64,000 bases of DNA from positions 50,135 to 114,134 of the forward strand of contig NZ_AUWR01000014.1 of the NCBI RefSeq assembly GCF_000455125.1, given 5' to 3'. Position numbers and translations under genes: made by a program. The notes beneath the pieces were generated by a model. That model saw only the letters and a list, made by a program, of their open reading frames with translations, did no database searches and was not told where the DNA came from. The stretch is from Mycobacterium sp. UM_WGJ (GTDB lineage: Bacteria; Actinomycetota; Actinomycetes; Mycobacteriales; Mycobacteriaceae). Positions 52,208-62,193 of the stretch are shown here, piece by piece (the first letter of the stretch is position 1; each line of letters starts with the position of its first letter).

Positions 52208-52999
52208 ATGACCGCAGTACCGAGTGATCCGATCGCCGACGTCGCCGGCACCGAATCGGGCGCGCGGATCGGAGCGTTCTTTGACCTGGACGGCACGTTG
52301 GTCTCCGGTTTCACCGCCACCGCACATGCCGGCGACCGGATCCGCCGGCGCCAGGCTCGCGCCGGTGAGGTGTTCGGCGTCGTCGAGGCCGCTCTGCGGT
52401 ATCGCCTGGGGCGTATGCAATTCGAACGGTTGCTGGTGCGGGCGGCGGGCTACCTGCGCGGCGAGTCGATCAGCGAACTCGACGACGTCGGCGCACGACT
52501 GTTCGCCGACCACATCGCCAGCCGGATCTACCCGCACATGCACGAGATCGTGCGGGCGCATCAGCAGCGCGGCCACACCGTGGTCCTGAGCTCCTCGGCA
52601 TTGACCATCCACGCCGAACCGGTGGCGCGGTTCCTGGGCATCGCGCAGGTGCTGTGCAACCGCTTCGAGATCGACGAGCGGGGCATCCTTACCGGTGACA
52701 TCGTCAAACCCGTGGTGTGGGGCGCGCAGAAGGCGGCGACCGTGCAAAACTTCTGCACGGCCAACGGGGTCGACCTCACGCAGAGCTTCTTCTATGCCGA
52801 CGGCGACGAGGATGCCGCGCTGATGGCGCTGGTAGGCCGACCACGGCCGGTCAATCCCCGGCCCCGGCTGGCCGCGCTGGCCGCCGAACACGGATGGCCG
52901 GTGCTGCGCATCACCGGTCCCGACCGCACCGACGGGCGATCGTTACGACGCGCCGCCGGCTTCGGGGTGGCGGTGCTGCGCGCTTTCTCCACTCGCTGA
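52208..52999 (+). CDS. HAD-IB family phosphatase (SerB/CicA-like)
   Basis: 263 aa. HAD motif I is FFDLDGTLVSGFTA (nucleophile Asp), motif II VVLSSSALTIHAEPVAR, and motif IV FFYADGDEDAALMALVG. The IB cap (about residues 40-130) and length match HAD-IB hydrolases acting on phosphoserine or lysophosphatidate; substrate unknown. In mycobacteria similar domains are fused to acyltransferases, but none is attached here. Confidence 0.85.
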   Translation: MTAVPSDPIADVAGTESGARIGAFFDLDGTLVSGFTATAHAGDRIRRRQARAGEVFGVVEAALRYRLGRMQFERLLVRAAGYLRGESISELDDVGARLFADHIASRIYPHMHEIVRAHQQRGHTVVLSSSALTIHAEPVARFLGIAQVLCNRFEIDERGILTGDIVKPVVWGAQKAATVQNFCTANGVDLTQSFFYADGDEDAALMALVGRPRPVNPRPRLAALAAEHGWPVLRITGPDRTDGRSLRRAAGFGVAVLRAFSTR

Positions 53000-53096
53000 G
53001 CCACCCGATGCCCACGGACACGATTGCCGGTAGTGTTAGGTTTCACCAGCGCACCTAGGCCCGACTGGCCTCATGATGCCGCGTCTGGTACTTAAT

Positions 53097-53110
53097 TAGA
53101 ACACGTTTCA
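53097..53110. promoter_or_regulatory. KstR-type operator upstream of nitronate monooxygenase
   Basis: TAGAACACGTTTCA matches TnnAACnnGTTnnA at every fixed base and lies 33 bases before ATG 53143, a position able to block transcription. KstR represses sterol-catabolism genes until a cholesterol CoA-thioester metabolite is present. Confidence 0.6.
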
Positions 53111-53142
53111 TTTCGATCCCAGGCCCCGTGAAGGAGTCCGTC

Positions 53143-54273
53143 ATGCACACTCCCCTCTGCGACGAACTCGGCATCGAGTTCCCGATCTTCGCTTTTACCC
53201 ACTGTCGCGACGTGGTCGTCGCGGTGAGTAAAGCCGGCGGTTTCGGGGTGCTGGGCGCGGTGGGATTCACCCCCGAGCAGCTCGAGATCGAGCTCAAGTG
53301 GATCGACGAGAACATCGGCGACCACCCGTACGGCGTGGACATCGTCATCCCGAACAAATACGAGGGCATGGACTCCGGGCAGTCCGCCGAGGAACTCGCC
53401 GAATCGCTGCGCAAGCTGGTCCCCCAGCAGCACCTCGACTTCGGCAAGAAACTGCTCGCCGACCATGGCGTGCCCGTTGAGGGCGCCGACGCCGACAGCC
53501 TGCAGCTGCTCGGCTGGACCGAGGCGACCGCCACCCCGCAGGTCGAGGTCGCGCTGCAGCACCCGAAGGTGACGATGATCGCCAACGCGCTCGGGACTCC
53601 CCCGGCGGACATGATCAAGCACATCCACGAGGCGGGCCGCAAGGTTGCCGCGCTGTGCGGCTCCGCGCGCCAGGCGCAGAAGCACGCCGCGGCCGGCGTG
53701 GACATCATCATCGCCCAGGGCGGCGAAGCCGGCGGACACTGCGGCGAGGTGGGCTCGATCGTGCTGTGGCCCGAGGTCGTCAAGGCGGTCGCACCCGTAC
53801 CGGTGCTCGCCGCGGGCGGCATCGGCAGCGGCCAGCAGATCGCCGCCGCCCTCGCGCTGGGGGCGCAGGGCGCGTGGACCGGTTCGCAGTGGCTGATGGT
53901 CGAGGAGTCGTCGAACACCGAGGCTCAGCACGCGGCATACATCAAGGCGGGCAGCCGCGACACCGTGCGCAGCCGCTCCTTCACCGGCAAGCCGGCCCGG
54001 ATGCTGCGCAACGACTGGACCGAGGCCTGGGAAGCTCCGGAGAACCCGAAGCCGCTGGGCATGCCGCTGCAGTACATGGTCTCCGGCATGGCCGTGCGGG
54101 CCACGAACAAGTACCCGAACGAGAGCGTCGACGTCGCGTTCAACCCGGTCGGCCAGGTCGTCGGCCAGTTCACCAAGGTGGAGAAGACCGCGACCGTCAT
54201 CGAGCGGTGGATTCAGGAGTACCTGGAGGCCACCGGCACCCTGGAGGCACTCAACGAGGCATCGGGCGTCTGA
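53143..54273 (+). CDS. Nitronate monooxygenase
   Basis: 376 aa from ATG 53143 with AAGGAG 6 bases upstream; GTG 53128 overlaps that site. FMN barrel of the nitronate monooxygenase family: VVVAVSKAGGFGVLGAVG, IIAQGGEAGGHCGEVGS (with the His that is missing from the paralogue at 10898), and VLAAGGIGSGQQIAAALALG. From memory it corresponds to Rv1894c. A KstR-type operator immediately upstream suggests induction during sterol use. Confidence 0.9.
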   Translation: MHTPLCDELGIEFPIFAFTHCRDVVVAVSKAGGFGVLGAVGFTPEQLEIELKWIDENIGDHPYGVDIVIPNKYEGMDSGQSAEELAESLRKLVPQQHLDFGKKLLADHGVPVEGADADSLQLLGWTEATATPQVEVALQHPKVTMIANALGTPPADMIKHIHEAGRKVAALCGSARQAQKHAAAGVDIIIAQGGEAGGHCGEVGSIVLWPEVVKAVAPVPVLAAGGIGSGQQIAAALALGAQGAWTGSQWLMVEESSNTEAQHAAYIKAGSRDTVRSRSFTGKPARMLRNDWTEAWEAPENPKPLGMPLQYMVSGMAVRATNKYPNESVDVAFNPVGQVVGQFTKVEKTATVIERWIQEYLEATGTLEALNEASGV

Positions 54274-54277
54274 TCGG

Positions 54278-54745
54278 CTAGCGCTCGGCGCCCAAGGACG
54301 TGCGCAGGAACGGTTGTACGGCAACGACATAAAGGCCGAACACCGCGAACGGCGCCAATAGCGGTAGCCATGGCAGCTGCCACGGGAACACCGTCGCGAC
54401 CAACCCCGCGACGGTGAACCCGAGGGCAAAGATCGCCGTCGGTGGACTCACCGTCCCGATGTGCCGCAGCGCAAGGTAGCCGACCGCGGCCAGACCGGCC
54501 ACCGCCGCCGCCACGTTGGATGGATCGGCCAGGCCGATCACGACGACCGCGAGCACCACCGCCATCGTCGCCGCCACGCGCCACCGCAGCCCGAGTAGCA
54601 CCGCACCGGCGGACAACAGCGCCACGATCCTCGTTGTCCCCGCGGCGCCTGAGCCGGCGACCGCGGCCATCGACAGGCCGGCCAGACCGCACCCGCCGGA
54701 CAGCGCCGGCGACAGGCGCGTGTCGAGTCCGGGTGCAAGCGTCAT
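54278..54745 (-). CDS. Multi-pass membrane protein, last gene of MoxR operon
   Basis: 155 aa from ATG 54745, overlapping the DUF58 stop as ATGA. About five hydrophobic segments (TTRIVALLSAGAVLLGL, VAATMAVVLAVVVIGLAD, AAAVAGLAAVGYLALRH and others). No named family recognised. By position an accessory membrane component of the MoxR/DUF58 assembly. Confidence 0.7.
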   Translation of the reverse strand: MTLAPGLDTRLSPALSGGCGLAGLSMAAVAGSGAAGTTRIVALLSAGAVLLGLRWRVAATMAVVLAVVVIGLADPSNVAAAVAGLAAVGYLALRHIGTVSPPTAIFALGFTVAGLVATVFPWQLPWLPLLAPFAVFGLYVVAVQPFLRTSLGAER

Positions 54746-56012
54746 CGCGGCGCCGCAGGTCTGCGCCGCTGCGTCACCACGCGCATCGCCTGTTCCAGCG
54801 GCTGTTCGTACGGCCAAGGGGCGACATCGACGCCGATGGTGGCCATGTCGCCATACATGGCACTGCGCTGCAGCGTCCACAGCCGGGCCACCAACGGGTC
54901 CAGGTCGTCCTCGAACGGCGAGCCGCCCAGCACGTCCACCGCGAGCACCACGTGGCCCCGTTTCCGCAGATCGGTCAGCGCCAGCGCGAATTCGGTGTCC
55001 AGCAGCGTGGAGAACGCGAAGATCAAGGCGCCGGCCGGGACCGCGGCCCGGGGCGCCAGCGTTCCCGTGGTCGACTCGACTCCCTGTCCGGCACCCAGGA
55101 CCGCGTCGACGATGCGGTAGAACTGGCGCTGCCCGATCTCCGCACCGACCCACCGCGGCTGGCGACCCCCAAGGACGACGACCCCGGCTCGATCGCCATT
55201 GCGCAGCGCGGTCTGCACCACCTGCGCCGCGCCGAGTACGGACCGCTCGGTCGCCTCGGTCGCCGGGCCGGCCGGCTGCGGATAGGCATCGATCAGCACC
55301 ACCACGTCGGCGCCACGATCGGTGAGGCGCTGGGTGACATGCAGGCTGCCGCGTCGTGCGCTGACCGGCCAGTTCACGCTGCGCAGTGGATCGCCGGGAA
55401 CGTAGGCGCGGATGTCGGCGTACTCCACTCCACGGCCCGGATGCCGGGTCAGATGGGTCCCGACCCGGTCGAGCAGGTCGCTGTGCGGGATCGGCGTGGG
55501 CTGCGGCGGCGCCAGTGGGAACACGGTGAGTTCGGCGACATCGACGGTTCCGGTCCCGGCCAGTAGACCGCCGCGGGCCACGGCGTGCACGGTGGCACGG
55601 ATCGGATACCGGCCCCAGCGCCCGGTGACGGCGGTGACCGCTTTACGGCTCCCGGCCGCGGCGCTGGACTCGGTGATCTCCAGGCTCAGCGCCGGATTCG
55701 CCGACACCGCCAGACCCACGCGAACCATGTCGGCATCCGATGCCGTTGCGCCGACAGTCAATTCGACCGACTCGGTCTCGAAGCAGCGTTGTATCGACGG
55801 CGTGGCATGTACCCGCAAGCCCGGAACCGGCCGCTGACTGCCCAACGAGCACAAGACGGCCAGCAACGGTGCGGCAAACGCGATCAGTTGCCAGCGTGAC
55901 GCACCCACTGCCAGCACCAGGGCCAGCGCGGCACCGGTGGCCACCGCCTTGGCGAACGGGGATGCCCGCCAATGCATCACAACATCCGCCTCGTAGAGAT
56001 CGGGGTCGTGCG

Positions 56013-56016
<4 letters not shown>
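54742..56016 (-). CDS. DUF58 domain protein
   Basis: 424 aa from GTG 56016, overlapping the MoxR stop by GTGA. Two N-terminal membrane helices, a beta-rich domain, then the DUF58 signature RPYVPGDPLRSVNW-like block (actual: IRAYVPGDPLRSVNWPVSAR) and a vWA-like fold with VVVLIDAYPQPAG. DUF58 proteins pair with MoxR AAA ATPases, probably as metal-dependent adaptors in protein maturation. Confidence 0.88.
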
Positions 56017-56992
<976 letters not shown>

Positions 56993-56996
<4 letters not shown>

Positions 56997-57481
56997 CGCT
57001 GCTCCAGGCGACACAGAATCTCTTCCAGCACAGCACGTCCGGGGCCGGACCCGCTGTCGCCGGTGGGCGCGACGTTGCCGGGATCGACCCACGGCCATAA
57101 CACGTCCCCGAACAACAGCGCCCCGGTGGCGGCGAACGCAGCGGGATCCTTCGCCCTCCCCTGCCCGGTGGAGACCTCGAACCGCCGCGCCAGGATCGGC
57201 CGCCAGCGCCGATCCCAGTCAGCTCTGGTCGATTCCGACCAACGGATTCGGGCTTCAGTGCCCGAGCGCCACCGGCGTAGCGCCTCACCGGGCTCGTCGG
57301 TAGCCGCCGGGCCTGCGGATGGTACGGAACCTTGAGTGGTCAGCAGGCGCCGGATGCCGAATACCGGCAGCGCGAGCGCGAGGCCCGCCGCCGCGAACAA
57401 CAGCTGACGCTGATGGGTCATCAAAGCGACCAGCTCGGCCGCAACTATCAGCAGGACACCCTGCAGCGCAATCGTTTTCAT
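56993..57481 (-). CDS. Hypothetical protein with two N-terminal membrane helices
   Basis: 162 aa. Starts MKTIALQGVLLIVAAELVALM; a second helix (LLFAAAGLALALPVFG) is followed by a soluble Arg/Trp-rich domain (WDRRWRPILARRF). Overlaps the DUF4129 stop (ATGA) and the MoxR start (GTGA), so it is an internal member of the operon. No family recognised. Confidence 0.72.
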
Positions 57482-58464
57482 CGTCGATTCCGCAATTCCT
57501 GCAGAACCTGCTGCAGCGCCGCGATCGCATCGGCACGATCATGCTCGGACATCAGGTGGGGGCTGAAGCGCGCCTCGGTGAACAGTTCCACCAACCGGGT
57601 CGCGTTGGCGGCGGGCAGGGCGTGGTGTTCGACTGCTCGTGCCAGCACTTCGGTGGGCGTGTCGAAGGCGCGGGGTGCGATATCGGGAACGGCGCCCAGG
57701 TGGCGTTCCATGACTGCGTAACAGGCGATGATCGCCGCTCGTGGCTCACGACTGGGATCGACGATGCGGGCCAGGCCGAGTTCGGCCGCACGAACCAGGT
57801 TTTCACCGGCATCGGGTTCGTCCGGCGCCACCGGAATCACGCTGGCCTCGGTAGCTGTGTACTGAGGGCGCCGGGCGCGCGCGGCAACGACCGCGGTCGC
57901 CAGCAGAGCCAGCAGCAGGGTGGCAACGGTCAGCAGATAGACGGGTCCGCCACCGGCCAGTCCGCCCGGTGCGCCCGGCGGCGGCGCGGCCGGTACTCCC
58001 GTCGTGCCCGGCGGCGTCTCCCCCGTCCCGGGCACCTCTGTCGCGAGCTCGACGCGAAGCCCGCCACCGAGCTTCGCCAGCATCAGGACCGTCAGCAGCC
58101 ACAACACCAGCGCCGCCGCGACGATCAGCACCGCGCGCCAGACCGGTCCTCCTCGTGCTCCAGCGGTCAGGGACAACTTGCCGACACTTCCGGGCCCTAC
58201 GCGTTGATGCCGTGCCCGATGCACGACAGCGACGGCGATGATCGTGCCCGACACCGCCAACAGCGCCGCCAACACAATCGGCTCCAGCGTGCTTGCGGCG
58301 CTCATGCGGCGCTGCTCGGGCGGGGCACCGGGAAGGTACCCGCGGGTCGTGGCGCCGGCCGCGAGCAGCAGCACGCCCAGGGCGATCACTCGCACGGTCG
58401 CCCGGTCGCTACCGGCCATCACCGGAGCACCAGCTACCCGGGTTTCCCGCCGTCGCCGCGGCAT
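57478..58464 (-). CDS. DUF4129 domain membrane protein
   Basis: About 328 aa from ATG 58464 (AGGATGGGGA just upstream); GTG 58479 and ATG 58419 are alternatives. Two or three helices, then a Pro/Gly-rich loop and another helix, and a C-terminal DUF4129 domain: AAIIACYAVMERHLG, DTPTEVLARAVEH and LVELFTEARFSPHLMSEHDR. DUF4129 proteins often accompany MoxR/DUF58 and transglutaminase genes. First gene of a five-gene unit. Confidence 0.85.
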   Translation of the reverse strand: MPRRRRETRVAGAPVMAGSDRATVRVIALGVLLLAAGATTRGYLPGAPPEQRRMSAASTLEPIVLAALLAVSGTIIAVAVVHRARHQRVGPGSVGKLSLTAGARGGPVWRAVLIVAAALVLWLLTVLMLAKLGGGLRVELATEVPGTGETPPGTTGVPAAPPPGAPGGLAGGGPVYLLTVATLLLALLATAVVAARARRPQYTATEASVIPVAPDEPDAGENLVRAAELGLARIVDPSREPRAAIIACYAVMERHLGAVPDIAPRAFDTPTEVLARAVEHHALPAANATRLVELFTEARFSPHLMSEHDRADAIAALQQVLQELRNRR

Positions 58465-58539
58465 TCCCCATCCTGGCACGCCAAGACTGGAAGCGGGCCA
58501 GGATCGCGCGGACGGCCGGCGTCGTTCAGGCCGGGCCGG

Positions 58540-59559
58540 TCACCCGGACTTCTCGTCGTGGCCGCCGAACTGCTTGCGCATGGCCGAGAGCACCTTCGCA
58601 CCGAACTCGAACAGCTGGCGCGAGGCGAATCGCGCGTACAGCGCGGTGGTGAGCACCGGAGCGGGCACGCCCTCATCGATGGCCGCGATAACGGTCCACC
58701 GGCCCTCGCCCGAATCGGAGACCCGGCCGGCGAATTCCTCCAACGCCGGCGACTTCTGCAACGCACCGGCGGTCAGATCCAGCAACCAGGAGCCGATTAC
58801 GCTGCCCCGCCGCCAAACCTCGGTGACCTGCTCGATGTCGATGTCGTACCGATAGAACTCGGGATTGCTCAACGGTGCGGTCTCGGCATCACCCTGCTGG
58901 TCCTGCTTGCCGATGTTGGCGTGGTGCAGGATGTTCAGCCCCTCGGCGATCGAGGCCATCATCCCGTACTCGATACCGTTGTGCACCATCTTCACGAAGT
59001 GCCCGGCCCCCGACGGACCGCAGTACAGATAGCCGTTCTCGGCCTGCGAGATCTCACCCTCGCGGCCCGGGGTGCGAGGCGCCGCGTCCACCCCCGGAGC
59101 CACGGTCGCAAAGATCGGCTCGGCTTGGTCGAACGCCGCCCGATCCCCACCGACCATGAGGCAGTAGCCCCGTTCGCGGCCCCACACCCCACCGCTGGTA
59201 CCGCAGTCGAGAAGATGAATACCCTTGTCGGCCAATAACTTTGCGTGCGCAATATCGTCACGGTAGTAAGAGTTTCCGCCATCGATCACGATGTCGCCGG
59301 ATTCCAGTGTGCCGGCCAGCTCTTCGATCACCCCCGTGGTGATGACACCGGCCGGCACCATCACCCACACCACCCGCGGCGCGGACAACTGGGCCGCGAG
59401 CTCGGCCAGCGACGACACCCCGGTGGTGTTGGCCTCGGTGGCCAAAGCGCTGACCGCGTCGGCGTTGTGGTCATAGACAACGCATTCGTGACCGCCGTCG
59501 ACGATGCGGCGAACGAGATTGGCGCCCATTCGGCCCAGGCCGATCATCCCCAGTTGCAT
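58540..59559 (-). CDS. gnd: 6-phosphogluconate dehydrogenase, decarboxylating (short form)
   Basis: 339 aa, the short YqeC/GndA-type enzyme rather than the 470-residue form. NAD(P) site MQLGMIGLGRMGANLVRRI; substrate site DIVIDGGNSYYRDD and CGTSGGVWGRERGYCLMVGG, HFVKMVHNGIEYGMM. It converts 6-phosphogluconate to ribulose-5-phosphate and CO2. Lies 12 bases after zwf, so the two oxidative pentose-phosphate enzymes are co-transcribed. From memory the pair matches Rv1121-Rv1122 (zwf1-gnd2). Confidence 0.93.
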   Translation of the reverse strand: MQLGMIGLGRMGANLVRRIVDGGHECVVYDHNADAVSALATEANTTGVSSLAELAAQLSAPRVVWVMVPAGVITTGVIEELAGTLESGDIVIDGGNSYYRDDIAHAKLLADKGIHLLDCGTSGGVWGRERGYCLMVGGDRAAFDQAEPIFATVAPGVDAAPRTPGREGEISQAENGYLYCGPSGAGHFVKMVHNGIEYGMMASIAEGLNILHHANIGKQDQQGDAETAPLSNPEFYRYDIDIEQVTEVWRRGSVIGSWLLDLTAGALQKSPALEEFAGRVSDSGEGRWTVIAAIDEGVPAPVLTTALYARFASRQLFEFGAKVLSAMRKQFGGHDEKSG

Positions 59560-59571
59560 AACTGTCCTCTC

Positions 59572-61005
59572 CTACCCTGGCGGGCCGCCGTCGGGCAGCC
59601 ATGGCTCCTGCCAACTCCGATGGCCGCGCACCAGCGCCTGCGCGGCCTCAGGACCCCACGAACCGCGCTCGTAGGGGTGGACCTTTCCTGGATGTTCGAG
59701 CAGCGGCGCGACGATGCGCCAGGTCTCCTCGATGCTGTCCTCCCGGGCGAACAGCCGGCGATCGCCGATCATCGCGGCATGCAACAACCGCTCATAGGGC
59801 CGGATCGGTTCGCCCAGGTCACGGGCGAAGGAAGAATCGAGGTGCACGTCGCGCCACGAGTGCGCGTTCTGATCGTCCGGGGCCACCAGGTGCAACCGCA
59901 GTCCCGGATCGGGGTCGATGCGCAAAACGATCTGATTGCGTTGGGCGCGTTCGCGTTGCGGCATGAAGCCCAGCGCCGGGACCCGGCGGGTGAACAACCG
60001 GACCTCGGTAACCCGTTGCGGCAGTGCCTTTCCGGCCCGCAGGAAGATCGGGACCCCGGCCCAGCGCCAATTCTCGATCTGCAGACGCAGCGCGACGAAC
60101 GTCTCGGTTCGCGACCCGTCGGCCACCCCGGAGACGTCGGCGTAACCCCGGTATTGGCCCCGCACGTAATACGCCGGGTCGGCCGGCGGCATCGCCCGGA
60201 AGACCTCGACCTTCTTGTCGTTGAGGTCATCCTCGCCGGGACCGACCGGTGGCTCCATCGCGAACAGCGCCAGCACCTGCAACAGGTGGTTCTGCACCAC
60301 GTCGCGCAACGCACCGACGGCGTCATAAAAGCTGCCGCGCTCCTCGACGCCGAAGTTCTCGGCCATGGTGATGTGGATTTCGGCGATGCTCTTCCGATCC
60401 CACAACTCGGCGAGCGTGGTGTTGGCGAATCGCAGATACTCGAGGTCGGCGACCGGCTGCTTGCCCAGAAAGTGGTCCACCCGCAGGATCTGGTCCTCGC
60501 GCAGCACGGCACGCAGCCGGGCATTGAGCTCGCGCGCGGAGGCCAGATCGTGGCCGAACGGCTTCTCCACCGCCACTCGGGACCGCTCCAACAGGCCCGC
60601 CCGGCCCAGGTTCTCCACAATGGGAGCGAACAGTGACGGTGGCATCTCCAGGTAGTACAGGCACTGCCGTTCGGCGCCGACCCGTTCGGCGAGCTGCTCG
60701 TAGAGAGCGGTATCGGTGACATCACCATGCAGGTAGGACAACCGATTCGCCAGCCGGCGAAACACCGCGTCATCGAACTGCTCGCCGGACTCCCGGATGG
60801 CCTCACCGGCCCGGTCGATCAGTTCCTCGACCGTGATGTCGTCGGCGGCCACTCCCAGGATCGCGCAGTCCAGCAGCTTGCGACGCTCCAACCGGTACAG
60901 CGCCCGGAACGTCATCTTGCGGGCCAGGTCTCCGGTTATCCCGAAGATCACCACCGAATCCGTCGCCGCCGCCTCCTGTCCGGCCAACTCCGGCACCTCC
61001 CCCAC
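59572..61005 (-). CDS. zwf: Glucose-6-phosphate dehydrogenase
   Basis: 477 aa. NADP site VVIFGITGDLARKMTFRALY, active-site LRVDHFLGKQPVADL (His) and RVAVEKPFGHDL, EIHITMAENFGVEERGSFYD. It oxidises glucose-6-phosphate to the lactone, feeding NADPH supply. GTG 61005 has GGGAAG just upstream; TTG 60987, preceded by GGGGGAGG, is a serious alternative start. No separate lactonase (pgl) is in the window. Confidence 0.95.
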   Translation of the reverse strand: MGEVPELAGQEAAATDSVVIFGITGDLARKMTFRALYRLERRKLLDCAILGVAADDITVEELIDRAGEAIRESGEQFDDAVFRRLANRLSYLHGDVTDTALYEQLAERVGAERQCLYYLEMPPSLFAPIVENLGRAGLLERSRVAVEKPFGHDLASARELNARLRAVLREDQILRVDHFLGKQPVADLEYLRFANTTLAELWDRKSIAEIHITMAENFGVEERGSFYDAVGALRDVVQNHLLQVLALFAMEPPVGPGEDDLNDKKVEVFRAMPPADPAYYVRGQYRGYADVSGVADGSRTETFVALRLQIENWRWAGVPIFLRAGKALPQRVTEVRLFTRRVPALGFMPQRERAQRNQIVLRIDPDPGLRLHLVAPDDQNAHSWRDVHLDSSFARDLGEPIRPYERLLHAAMIGDRRLFAREDSIEETWRIVAPLLEHPGKVHPYERGSWGPEAAQALVRGHRSWQEPWLPDGGPPG

Positions 61006-61086
61006 GTAGCTTCCCGATCGAAGCTAGTGGACCTGCCTGAACGAACGCTGGTTGCCGGATGGGGCGGGCGGCTCACGCCGCGACGA

Positions 61087-61509
61087 TCACCCGACCTGGG
61101 CGATCCCCGGCGGGAAGTAGGGACCGATACCTCCGGTGTAGATACCGGGCTGCCAGCCTCGGGCGCCCAGGCACAGCAGCGGCAGGCCGTCGGGCGACTG
61201 CGCGGCCGACTGCGGGTTCGGGCACGGCGAACCGATTTCCTGCACCCCGTAGAGCGGGTAGGAGATCTGCCAGAACCCGGTGTCCTTGGGCGGCCACTGA
61301 TTGGCGATGAAGTGGCAAGCCAGCGCCTGGCCGTTGGGGCCGTGGCCGTAGATGAAGCGCTCCCAGCTGAAGCAGGCGTCGCCCTGACGCTGGCCATCAA
61401 CCATGCCCGGCACGTCCCCGGGGTAGGCACCGGCGTCCGGTGCGGCGCTGACAGCGACTGCACCCGCGGCTCCCGCGACGAAAACAGCTGCAGCTAGTTC
61501 ACGAATCAT
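61087..61509 (-). CDS. Secreted Cys-containing mycobacterial protein
   Basis: 140 aa. Signal peptide MIRELAAAVFVAGAAGAVAV, cleavage around DAGAYPG. Mature protein has four Cys (GDACFSWERF, ALACHFIANQW, GSPCPNPQ, LLCLGARGW), likely two disulphides, and GFWQISYPLYGVQEIGSPCP. GAGGGCGAAG precedes ATG 61509. Function unknown; the pattern is known to me only from mycobacteria. Confidence 0.75.
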   Translation of the reverse strand: MIRELAAAVFVAGAAGAVAVSAAPDAGAYPGDVPGMVDGQRQGDACFSWERFIYGHGPNGQALACHFIANQWPPKDTGFWQISYPLYGVQEIGSPCPNPQSAAQSPDGLPLLCLGARGWQPGIYTGGIGPYFPPGIAQVG

Positions 61510-61634
61510 TCTTCGCCCTCAGTCTGTCGATCCAGGCCACCCATCGGCGACGGGTCAGAGCCTAACGGGTGGTAGTCGCACGTCAGCGCGAATCCGTGGA
61601 AACCCCGCGCGCCCGGCCCGCTAGAGTGCCGCGG

Positions 61635-62192
61635 ATGACCGGAACGCAGTGGCAGCTCGACGCATCGCACGGCCAGCTGCTGGTCCGCACCGATGTGGCG
61701 GGGCGCGCGGCAAAGATGGGCCATCGGCTCACCATCGTGATGGAACGCTGGGAGGCAACCGTCTCGTGGTCCGGTGACCGACCGACCGCGGTGGAGCTGG
61801 TTGTCGAGGTCGATTCACTGCGCGTGTTGCAGGGCGACGGCGGGATGACTCCGCTGACCGCACCGGAGAAGACGCTGATCCGCAGTAACGCGCTCAAATG
61901 CCTCGACAGCAAGAAGCATCGACTGATCCGTTTCGGGTCCAGCAGCATCGAACCCACCGGCGACGGCTATCGGCTCACCGGCGAGCTGGAGGTCCACGGC
62001 CGAAGCAGGCCGCATGTCGTCGAGCTTGAGGTGACGGACGCCGGCGGTGGCACGCGGCAGCTGAGCGGCGACAGCACGGTGCTCCACAGCGACTTCGGTG
62101 TGCGGCGCTATTCGATGCTCATGGGGGCTATGCAGGTCGCCGACGAAGTGACGGTGTCCTTCGCGGCGACCGTCGCGGCCGACCGGACCTGA
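61635..62192 (+). CDS. YceI-family protein
   Basis: 185 aa from ATG 61635; 22 open codons upstream are not needed. Starts MTGTQWQLDASHGQLLVRTD; LTGELEVHGRSRPHVVELEV and DFGVRRYSMLMGAM are YceI-like lipocalin strands. YceI proteins bind polyisoprenoid-type lipids. No signal peptide here, so cytosolic. Convergent with the DUF7159-like gene. Confidence 0.82.
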   Translation: MTGTQWQLDASHGQLLVRTDVAGRAAKMGHRLTIVMERWEATVSWSGDRPTAVELVVEVDSLRVLQGDGGMTPLTAPEKTLIRSNALKCLDSKKHRLIRFGSSSIEPTGDGYRLTGELEVHGRSRPHVVELEVTDAGGGTRQLSGDSTVLHSDFGVRRYSMLMGAMQVADEVTVSFAATVAADRT

Positions 62193-62193
62193 C

